DNA of 17,031 bases from Bacillota bacterium (GTDB lineage: Bacteria > Bacillota > Sulfobacillia > Sulfobacillales > Sulfobacillaceae): positions 1-17,031 of the forward strand of contig JAMDDZ010000122.1 of the NCBI GenBank assembly GCA_023488565.1, in the 5' to 3' direction. Both the position numbers and the translations under genes were made by a program. Below the pieces are notes generated by a model, which saw nothing but the letters and a program-made list of their open reading frames with translations, was not told the DNA's origin and ran no database searches. Shown in pieces: positions 7,147 to 12,651 of this stretch. Position 1 is the first letter of the stretch, and each line of letters begins with the position of its first letter.

Positions 7147-8667
7147 TTAGGGTAAGTTCTCCAAAGGTGCGGGTTTCCTAGGAAAAACCCATTCCACAAG
7201 CAATGCTGCGACTCCCGAAAAGAACAATCCCAAAAACACCCGATGAATACCAAGATATAGCCCTTGTTGGACATAGTGCAATGCCTGGGGTGCAACTTTT
7301 GCCGTAGATGTGCGCCCAATCATCGAAGACGCATTAAGACCTTTCGGCAACTTGTCGGCAATGGAGGCAGGTGTATGACGAAACCAGTGAACCAAGGTCT
7401 CGTTTACCATGCTTCCAAACACCGCCACACCTAGAGTACTGCCAACCATACGGGCAAACATATTGCTGCCCGTTACCACTCCGCGTCGATTCCATTCCAC
7501 CAAAGACTGCACTGCCACTATTAGCGATGTCGACAATAGTCCCAATCCAGACCCCATGATAAAACTCATAATGGCAACCATCCATGCGGTCGCGTGCAAT
7601 GACAAACCCGAAAATCCCGCTCCGGATAGGGTGCATAAGACTGCTCCCATTAGCGCCGTAGTGCGAAACCCAAACTTTAAATAGAGTTTTCCGGAATAAG
7701 CAGAAGCCAATGGCCAGCCTATGGACATGGTCGCCAAAGCGAAACCTGCTACCAATGGAGTGCGGCCCAAGACTCCTTGGACAAACGTAGGCAAAAATGA
7801 GCTAAGTCCAATCGACAGCACGCCGACCACCAGGCTCCCAATATTGGCAATCGCTAAGACTCGGCGGCCAAATACCCAAAGCGGAATCACCGGCTCCGGT
7901 GCACGCGTCTCAATTCCAATAAACGCCCCAATCAGAACCATTCCCCCGCCAATTGCCGTCCCGCTTTGCCATGATACCCACGGCCAGCCAACCCCCCCTT
8001 CCAGCAATCCCAAAATGATACCCGCCATCGAAATCATCAGGAAGATGGAGCCCCAGTAGTCAATGGTGTGGCGATGAGCAGTCACCTGCTCATGGAGAAA
8101 GAGCCAAATCACCAGCAAAGCAGCAATACCAATGGGAACGTTGATATAAAATACCCATCGCCACGAAGCGTATTGGACTAAAAACCCCCCGATTGCCGGG
8201 CCAATTACCGCAGAAATTCCCCAAACGCTAGAAAGATACCCTTGCATCTTGGCACGTTCTTCAATGGTAAAGAGGTCCCCAACCACCGTGGTGGCAATAG
8301 GAATAATCGCCGCAGCGCCCACTCCCTGCAAACCGCGAAACGCAATTAAGGAAACCATGCTCCAAGACAATCCAGATAGCACGGACCCCAATAGAAATAT
8401 CAGAGCGCCAATCAACAACATAGGCTTACGCCCGTAGACATCAGCCAACTTACCATAAATCGGAACCAGAGCCGCCTGCACCAGTAGATAAACCGAAAAT
8501 ACCCAAGGAAAAAGAGAAAATCCTCCCAAATCACGTACTATGGACGGAATCGCAGTAGCCACGATGGTGGCGTCCATCGCTGCCAAACCCATCGTCAACA
8601 TCAGTCCCGCCATAATATAGGGACGAGATGTCGCTCTGGTTTCCGACGCTTTTCGGTCCGATGTCAT
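7147..8667 (-). CDS. DHA2-family MFS multidrug exporter (14 TM, EmrB/QacA type)
   Basis: The 506-aa product is a proton-driven drug exporter of the 14-helix DHA2 group. Helix 1 carries MGLAAMDATIVATAIPSIVRDLGG. Motif A is GKLADVYGRKPMLL in the loop between helices 2 and 3, and RGLQGVGAAAIIPI lies in helix 4. The antiporter motif C region SSVWGISAVIGPAIGG is followed by WRWVFYINVPIG. The later block NRRGVVTGSNMFARMVGSTLGVAVFG is also typical. Length and helix pattern fit the family. The substrate cannot be inferred. It starts 4 nt after the NMO/FabK-like gene stop and is probably co-transcribed with it. Confidence 0.93.
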   Translation of the reverse strand: MTSDRKASETRATSRPYIMAGLMLTMGLAAMDATIVATAIPSIVRDLGGFSLFPWVFSVYLLVQAALVPIYGKLADVYGRKPMLLIGALIFLLGSVLSGLSWSMVSLIAFRGLQGVGAAAIIPIATTVVGDLFTIEERAKMQGYLSSVWGISAVIGPAIGGFLVQYASWRWVFYINVPIGIAALLVIWLFLHEQVTAHRHTIDYWGSIFLMISMAGIILGLLEGGVGWPWVSWQSGTAIGGGMVLIGAFIGIETRAPEPVIPLWVFGRRVLAIANIGSLVVGVLSIGLSSFLPTFVQGVLGRTPLVAGFALATMSIGWPLASAYSGKLYLKFGFRTTALMGAVLCTLSGAGFSGLSLHATAWMVAIMSFIMGSGLGLLSTSLIVAVQSLVEWNRRGVVTGSNMFARMVGSTLGVAVFGSMVNETLVHWFRHTPASIADKLPKGLNASSMIGRTSTAKVAPQALHYVQQGLYLGIHRVFLGLFFSGVAALLVEWVFPRKPAPLENLP

Positions 8668-8671
8668 AGGT

Positions 8672-9646
8672 TTAGAATTCTCCGTCGAAACCTGTTGTTC
8701 CTGCCAAATGCGTCAAAACAGCCTGGGCCTCGGCAACCATCGTGCTGACAAGTTCTTGAACCGTTGGGATATCCTGAATTAATCCCACGGCTTGGCCTCC
8801 CCAGACAAACCCCCGGTCCAAATCTCCGCCAATGGCCGCGTTGCGGTTTACGTCACCGACCACGCGCGCTAGCAACTGATCTGGAGACAACCCAGATTTT
8901 TCGTCAATCAGTAGCTGTTCAACATAAGAAGAAGGCAACACTCGGCCTGGGCGCCCCAATGGCCGTTCGATAATGCGGGTATTCTGCTCAGATTCCGAAA
9001 CCAGGGCCGCCTTGTACTTTGCATGGGCTGGGCTCTCTACCGTAGCCACAAACCGAGTACCCATTTCAATGCCGCTAGCCCCTAACGCCAATGCCGCCAC
9101 CAGCCCTCTGCCATCGGCAATGCCGCCCGATGCAACCACAGGTATTTTCACGCTATCTACCACCCTTGGGGTCAGCACCATGGTGCCAACATCATCGCGA
9201 CCAATATGTCCTCCACCTTCTTGACCTACTGCAATCACAACATCAGCACCCAAACTTTCCGCCTTTTGGGCGGCCCGCACCCCCGCCACCAAAACTAATA
9301 GCTTGGCTCCCCGTTTTTTAACCCGATCCACGTAAGGCGCCGGATTGCCGCCGGTCAATGAAATGGCCGGAGCGCCTTCCGCCACTGCCACGTCTAGCAA
9401 TTCTTCTATGGGTCGATGGCCAATGGCGCAATTGATGGCAAACGGCCCCGAACTGAGTTCGCGAAACCTGCGGATTTCTTTCTCTAACGCAAGCGGTCCA
9501 TCCAAAGTGGTCGCTGTAATCTGCCCTAACCCTCCGGCTTCAGTGACGGCCGCCGCGAGTTCGGCACGCGCCAAATAGGCCAACCCGCCTTGAATAACCG
9601 GATAGCGAATGTGAAAAAGTCTCGTCAAAGGGGTGTCCCATATCAT
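8672..9646 (-). CDS. nitronate monooxygenase / FabK-like FMN oxidoreductase
   Basis: This 324-aa TIM-barrel flavoprotein belongs to the 2-nitropropane dioxygenase/enoyl-ACP reductase II superfamily. It begins with TPLTRLFHIRYPVIQGGLAYLA and the substrate-side AGGLGQITA. The conserved VAVGQEGGGHIG has His147. FMN phosphate-binding elements follow: VVASGGIADGRG and GASGIEMGTRFV. Family members either oxidise alkyl nitronates or reduce enoyl-ACP; sequence alone does not separate the two. The operon holds no fatty acid synthesis genes, so nitronate monooxygenase-like activity is somewhat favoured. The start overlaps the HIT gene stop (ATGA). Confidence 0.87.
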   Translation of the reverse strand: MIWDTPLTRLFHIRYPVIQGGLAYLARAELAAAVTEAGGLGQITATTLDGPLALEKEIRRFRELSSGPFAINCAIGHRPIEELLDVAVAEGAPAISLTGGNPAPYVDRVKKRGAKLLVLVAGVRAAQKAESLGADVVIAVGQEGGGHIGRDDVGTMVLTPRVVDSVKIPVVASGGIADGRGLVAALALGASGIEMGTRFVATVESPAHAKYKAALVSESEQNTRIIERPLGRPGRVLPSSYVEQLLIDEKSGLSPDQLLARVVGDVNRNAAIGGDLDRGFVWGGQAVGLIQDIPTVQELVSTMVAEAQAVLTHLAGTTGFDGEF

Positions 9647-10035
9647 GACAATACCTCCCGTAACCGTTGTGCCATATCCCTTAGCGCCTCTTCTGGTGCC
9701 AACCGAGCACGGCCGAAATCCAAGTCCGCCATCTCATCGGCAGGGATCAGGTGCAGATGGGCGTGAGGTTCTTCAAATCCAGCCACCACCATACCAACCC
9801 GGTCACAATGGGTCACAAGCTTCAAAGCGTCGGCTACCGGTTTCGCAAATTGCAAAATAGCAGACAAATAGTCAAGATCCATGTCAAAGAATTGATCCAC
9901 TTCAACTTTGGGCACCACCAACGTATGCCCATCTCGCACCGGGCGGATGTCTAAAAACGCATAAAATTGTTTGTCTTCCAAAATTCCATAGCTGGACAGT
10001 TCTTTTTGAACAATCCTTGAAAATAGCGACGGCAT
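9643..10035 (-). CDS. HIT-family nucleotide-binding protein
   Basis: The 130-aa product has the histidine-triad motif HAHLHLIP with His91, His93 and His95, and the upstream strand-loop RPVRDGHTLVVPK typical of Fhit/HinT-like nucleotide hydrolases. These act on nucleoside phosphoramidates or dinucleoside polyphosphates. It is the first gene of the six-gene minus-strand operon. The ATG at 10035 has no Shine-Dalgarno in its present context. The stop codon of tnpB lies only 2 nt upstream (TAATCATG). The original ribosome-binding site appears to be stranded at 12037-12042, on the other side of the IS607 element, so expression is probably altered by the insertion. Confidence 0.92.
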   Translation of the reverse strand: MPSLFSRIVQKELSSYGILEDKQFYAFLDIRPVRDGHTLVVPKVEVDQFFDMDLDYLSAILQFAKPVADALKLVTHCDRVGMVVAGFEEPHAHLHLIPADEMADLDFGRARLAPEEALRDMAQRLREVLS

Positions 10036-10040
10036 GATTA
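10036..10040. repeat. GATTA at the right-end junction of the IS607 element
   Basis: GATTA directly follows the HIT start codon (plus-strand orientation) and includes the complement of the tnpB stop codon (TTA, 10038-10040). It matches GATTA at 12029-12033. IS607 elements make no true target duplication; their serine recombinase exchanges strands at a shared dinucleotide. The 5-bp identity may therefore be the core plus chance matches. Confidence 0.5.
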
Positions 10041-10195
10041 ACTGCTATAAAATCGGTGCGCAATGGTGCGCCCGACTTCTTCCTGCCCCGAAGCCGCTGG
10101 CTTGCAGCCAGCGGGTCTCGCTTCGTATCTGACAGGCGTGACTTTCCCGTCGAAGTCCGACTCCCGATCCAGCGCAGGATCTCCGAACCCCGTTG
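10036..10195 (-). ncRNA. candidate TnpB guide RNA (omega/reRNA) overlapping the 3' end of tnpB
   Basis: TnpB uses an RNA read from the 3' end of its own gene through the right end of the element, with the guide copied from the flank. Here tnpB runs right to the element end, so the RNA scaffold must overlap its last codons. The region holds strong hairpins: 10094-10101 pairs with 10107-10114 (8 bp perfect, 5-nt loop), enclosed by CGAAG 10089-10093 with CTTCG 10121-10125. A smaller stem, 10058-10062 with 10067-10071, lies about 20 nt from the junction. The 5' boundary is a guess. The guide would start with the HIT codons below 10036. Confidence 0.45.
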
Positions 10196-11384
10196 CGTCT
10201 GTTGCCGAACGCATCGCCACAGGTAGGGCAGTTTCGGTTGCCAGCCGTTTTAAATTGATCGCGGCATTCTCATCGCGGTCATGGGTGATCCCACACGACG
10301 GACATGTCCACTCGCGATCTGTTAAGGTGAGATCTTGGTTCAGATAGCCACAATCGGGGGTAGAGCAGAGTTTACTACTGGGAAACCAACGGTCTGCGGC
10401 GAGGATTTGCGTGCCGTAACGCGCTGCCTTGTATTGCAGCAGCGTGAAGAATTGCCCGAAGCCTTGATCGGCGATGGCTTGCGCCAGATGGTGATTCTTC
10501 ATCATCCCTGCAACCGATAACGTTTCCACGCCCAGCGCTTGGTTTTCGCGACAGAGACGGGCGGACGTTTTGTGGAGGAAATCCTTGCGAATATTCGCGA
10601 TCCGCAGATGACTCTTCCCCACACGCAAAGTGGCCTTGGTGCGATTGTGGCTCACCGGCAGGACAGTCCCCTTAGGGATCGGCGCTTTGGGGGTCAAGCC
10701 GAGTGGGCCTTTTGCCGCTTTAAGTTTCCGCGTAATGGCCCGTTGCCGCATTTTAATGCGGCGCAAGGCTTTTCGGAGCGCTTTCGGCCCGCCGATGTTT
10801 TCTGCCGTGGACAGCGTGACGAATGTTTTCACGCCGACATCGGCCCCTTCGTGACCATTGCCCGTGCGGGGACGATGATAGACCGATCCGGAACCCTCGA
10901 CCTGAATTGCGATAAACCATTGCTCAGCCCGGCGCGTCACGCGTGAGCCCATGATTTTGCCGGAAAACCGTAAGGGTTCGGTTAAGGAGACCCAGCCGAT
11001 TTGGGGGATCCGCACGGCATCGGGTCGGAGCTGAAGCTTGTCGTTGGCGATATAGAAGCTATCCGGCGTCTTGCCCTTCTTCTTGAAGACGGGCCGATCA
11101 TTGTGTCCCGTAAAGAACCGATGCCACGCCCCGGCTAAGTCGGCAAACGGTTGGGCATGGGCGTCCCGATGAATGGCGTGGAGCCAGGGAAATTGCTGAT
11201 ACTTCACCGCATTAAACTGTTTCTTCAGGGCAGGCCCCTGGGGCTTCTGCCCGGCAGCGTATTGGCGATTCCACTCATCCAGCGCCCAATTCCAGACCAA
11301 TCGGGCAGTGCCCGACGCTTGCTTAAAGTATTGGATCTGATCCGACGTCGGATCGAGCCGGATCTTGTGCGCTAATATCGGCAC
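10038..11384 (-). CDS. tnpB: TnpB RNA-guided endonuclease of IS607-family element
   Basis: The 448-aa protein starts at GTG 11384, preceded by AAAGGAGG with 6 nt spacing, inside the end of tnpA (62-nt overlap). It has the TnpB/OrfB helix-turn-helix start with HKIRLDPTSDQIQYF and an RNA/DNA-recognition half, then a split RuvC nuclease. Asp182 lies in GADVGVKTFV, Glu287 in LGVETLSVAGM, and Asp371 in HDRDENAAINL. The zinc ribbon between the last two motifs has Cys340, Cys345, Cys361 and Cys364. All catalytic and zinc residues are present, so the nuclease should be active. The last ~65 residues are Gly/Pro and charge rich and overlap the predicted guide-RNA scaffold, so their sequence may be set by RNA structure. 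The TAA is 2 nt from the HIT ATG. Confidence 0.95.
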   Translation of the reverse strand: MPILAHKIRLDPTSDQIQYFKQASGTARLVWNWALDEWNRQYAAGQKPQGPALKKQFNAVKYQQFPWLHAIHRDAHAQPFADLAGAWHRFFTGHNDRPVFKKKGKTPDSFYIANDKLQLRPDAVRIPQIGWVSLTEPLRFSGKIMGSRVTRRAEQWFIAIQVEGSGSVYHRPRTGNGHEGADVGVKTFVTLSTAENIGGPKALRKALRRIKMRQRAITRKLKAAKGPLGLTPKAPIPKGTVLPVSHNRTKATLRVGKSHLRIANIRKDFLHKTSARLCRENQALGVETLSVAGMMKNHHLAQAIADQGFGQFFTLLQYKAARYGTQILAADRWFPSSKLCSTPDCGYLNQDLTLTDREWTCPSCGITHDRDENAAINLKRLATETALPVAMRSATDATGFGDPALDRESDFDGKVTPVRYEARPAGCKPAASGQEEVGRTIAHRFYSS

Positions 11385-11988
11385 GGATGGCCTCCTTTAA
11401 GCTTTTGCGATAGTTCCGCAATCCGTACAACCGGGCAGAGAAGACATGCGTAATGGTGAGTAAGTCTTGGACGAGTTCCTGTTCGGGTGACAAATGCTCT
11501 TGATTGAGGACCAGAATCTCGCACCCGTGTTGCTGGCAGAATCGCTCGAACCACTCGTAACCAAACCGGGTTAACCGATCTTTATGCGCCAGAATCACGG
11601 TGCCAATTTCTCCCGCATCCACGGCATCCATCAAGGCCAGAAATCGCTTGCGACTAAAATTCATCCCTCCGCCAATCTCTTCGATGAACTCTACGTTGGC
11701 CAGTCCGCGTGCGGTACAGAACTGTTCCAATGTAAGCCGCTGGTTCTTCAAATCGGGCCGCTGGCTCTGGCGACTGACCCGGCAATAGGCCACGGTCTTA
11801 CGAGGACGACCCGTCGTGGCAGGCCGCTGGTGTCGGAACGCCAAGATTTGATCTTCGATGTAATAGCGGCGGCCCGTTGCCGTCCGACCGGCGGCCTGGA
11901 GTCGGCCCTCCCGATCCCACCGTTGAATCGTCTTGATGTTCACCCCAAGCAGTTGAGCCACTTCATGACTGGTTAATGTGCGTTCCAT
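11323..11988 (-). CDS. tnpA: IS607-family TnpA serine recombinase
   Basis: The 221-aa protein combines an N-terminal MerR-type helix-turn-helix (residues 1-52, with HEVAQLLGVNIKTIQRWDREG and RRYYIED) and a compact serine recombinase domain. The nucleophile Ser72 lies in VAYCRVSRQSQRPDL. The family block GGGMNFSRKRFLALMD is followed by VILAHKDRLTRFGYEWFE, with the conserved Asp-Arg, and by the C-terminal FSARLYGLRNYRKSL. Length and domain order are typical of IS607 transposases, which excise and insert through a circular intermediate. It overlaps tnpB by 62 nt. No Shine-Dalgarno precedes the ATG, and a TATAAT box lies only 7 nt upstream, suggesting a leaderless transcript. Confidence 0.95.
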   Translation of the reverse strand: MERTLTSHEVAQLLGVNIKTIQRWDREGRLQAAGRTATGRRYYIEDQILAFRHQRPATTGRPRKTVAYCRVSRQSQRPDLKNQRLTLEQFCTARGLANVEFIEEIGGGMNFSRKRFLALMDAVDAGEIGTVILAHKDRLTRFGYEWFERFCQQHGCEILVLNQEHLSPEQELVQDLLTITHVFSARLYGLRNYRKSLKEAIRADISAQDPARSDVGSDPIL

Positions 11989-11995
11989 GACCTAT

Positions 11996-12024
11996 ATTAT
12001 ACACCTTTAGGCATAGAGAAGCAA
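11996..12024 (-). promoter_or_regulatory. predicted tnpA promoter inside the left end of the IS607 element
   Basis: On the minus strand TTGCTT (12019-12024) and a perfect TATAAT (11996-12001) are spaced 17 nt. The start point would fall at about the tnpA ATG (11988), giving a leaderless mRNA. The whole promoter lies inside the proposed element, so it would move with it. Confidence 0.55.
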
Positions 12025-12028
12025 TCTA

Positions 12029-12033
12029 GATTA
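12029..12033. repeat. GATTA at the left-end junction of the IS607 element
   Basis: This copy of GATTA matches 10036-10040. Fusing the two copies restores a continuous 5' region for the HIT gene. It marks the left boundary, to within about 5 nt. Confidence 0.5.
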
Positions 12034-12036
12034 TAA

Positions 12037-12042
12037 CTCCTT
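12037..12042 (-). promoter_or_regulatory. stranded Shine-Dalgarno of the HIT gene (AAGGAG)
   Basis: The minus strand reads AAGGAG here, just outside the IS607 left end, and no gene start follows at usable distance (tnpA begins about 50 nt on). In the reconstructed empty site it lies 8 nt before the HIT ATG: AAGGAGTTATAATCATG. It is best explained as the original HIT ribosome-binding site. Confidence 0.6.
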
Positions 12043-12092
12043 GTTTTTCACAGTGTTGTCATCCTGGCCAACGAGGATACTCCGCTTGAGTG

Positions 12093-12121
12093 ATTCTTAA
12101 AGTCAACCCAACGGGGGTCAA
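12093..12121 (-). promoter_or_regulatory. candidate original promoter of the HIT operon
   Basis: The minus strand has TTGACC (12116-12121, 5 of 6 matches to the -35 consensus), a 17-nt spacer and AAGAAT (12093-12098, 4 of 6). Transcription would start near 12086, about 45 nt before the stranded Shine-Dalgarno. A second TTGAC lies inside the spacer, so the two TTGAC boxes could also be a binding site. After the insertion this promoter would read through tnpA and tnpB. Confidence 0.4.
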
Positions 12122-12334
12122 ACCAGGAAATTAACCCGAGTATACCGGGATCCCCTCTATTCCCGTTCACGATGGCCAGTACTTAATTTTATGTATTTCT
12201 GCCCGATCACAACGAAGAGCACCCCGGAGACAAGTCACTGGGCCAGCTCATGCAGGATCGATGGTCTATGAAGGAATATCCCATGTCACACCTCTATGAA
12301 CAATATATAGAAATCACCATCTGAAACAAATAAC

Positions 12335-12363
12335 TTGCATAGCAGGACCAAACAAGTTAAATT
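12335..12363 (+). promoter_or_regulatory. possible promoter of the DUF3311-symporter operon
   Basis: TTGCAT (12335-12340), a 17-nt spacer and TAAATT (12358-12363) lie in AT-rich DNA about 70 nt before the DUF3311 start. Matches are only 3 and 4 of 6. A CATAAT at about 12376-12381 is an alternative -10 without a good -35. Confidence 0.3.
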
Positions 12364-12432
12364 TTAGCTGCACCATCATAATATTATTACGTCTCAATTT
12401 TCAATAATTTCATTAGTCAGGAGGTGAAACTC

Positions 12433-12627
12433 ATGTCTAATCACGCCGGAAAACGGTGGTACTGGCTATTCTTAATTCCATTTGTTGCCACCTTGTGGCC
12501 ACCGTTTTACGCGTCCTATCGCCCAACGCTGGCTGGATTCCCCTTTATGTACTGGTATCTTATCTTATGGATTTTCCTGGTGGCGCTAATTAGTGGAGTC
12601 GTCTACTGGATCGACTTACGCAACTAA
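12433..12627 (+). CDS. DUF3311 small membrane protein
   Basis: The 64-aa protein has two predicted membrane helices. The first is in WYWLFLIPFVATLWPPFYA and the second in FMYWYLILWIFLVALISGVVYW, separated by a short loop with the family's P-x-L-x-G-F-P-F pattern (RPTLAGFPFMYWY). This is the DUF3311 type, usually encoded just before a sodium:solute symporter and thought to assist it; the mechanism is not established. I choose ATG 12433 over the in-frame GTG at 12424 because that GTG lies inside the Shine-Dalgarno (AGGAGGTG, 12419-12426), which is correctly spaced from 12433. The symporter follows after a short gap. Confidence 0.88.
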   Translation: MSNHAGKRWYWLFLIPFVATLWPPFYASYRPTLAGFPFMYWYLILWIFLVALISGVVYWIDLRN

Positions 12628-12651
12628 TTCGAGTGAAAGGGGTGGATTCTC

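Larger units (their letters stand above)
10036..12028 (-). mobile_element. complete IS607-family element (tnpA serine recombinase + tnpB)
   Basis: Two overlapping minus-strand genes form the standard IS607 pair: a MerR-headed serine recombinase and TnpB. No terminal inverted repeats are visible, as expected for the family. I place the ends by comparing flanks. GATTA occurs at 10036-10040, touching the HIT start codon, and again at 12029-12033. Deleting 10036-12028 (1993 bp) joins AAGGAG, TTATAATC and ATG into a well-spaced start for the HIT gene. The exact crossover could be anywhere within those 5 bp, so the ends may shift by up to 5 nt. Both genes are intact, so the element may be recent and active. 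Confidence 0.85.
12043..12432. other. intergenic region between the IS607 element and the DUF3311-symporter operon
   Basis: About 390 nt without a confident gene. The left part carries the candidate HIT-operon promoter on the minus strand. A stop-to-stop plus-strand frame at 12187-12324 (46 codons including the stop) reads like a protein tail, with PDHNEEHPGDKSLGQLMQDR, but has no Shine-Dalgarno or canonical start at its beginning. It may be a remnant or chance. The right end is AT-rich and holds the likely promoter of the symporter operon. A weak hairpin (CGGGA/TCCCG) lies near 12150. Confidence 0.5.

Noticed and set aside
7371..9578. Multiple plus-strand frames opposite the MFS and NMO/FabK-like genes
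   Set aside because: All are antisense to genes with clear family motifs and have Pro/Thr-rich shadow-like composition.
10063..10946. Plus-strand open frames across the tnpB region
   Set aside because: They lie antisense to a fully motif-supported tnpB, lack ribosome-binding sites and have no recognisable domains; high GC makes such frames common.
10038..11988. Element as IS200/IS605 with a Y1 transposase
   Set aside because: The upstream gene is a MerR-headed serine recombinase with Ser72, not a tyrosine HUH transposase, so the element is IS607.
10036..12033. Terminal inverted repeats or a classical target-site duplication for the element
   Set aside because: None is visible. The shared GATTA is too short to call a duplication, and IS607 serine recombinases do not generate one.
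12260..12321. GATGGT/ACCATC inverted repeat upstream of the DUF3311 gene
   Set aside because: Six bases separated by 50 nt is expected by chance; no supporting structure.
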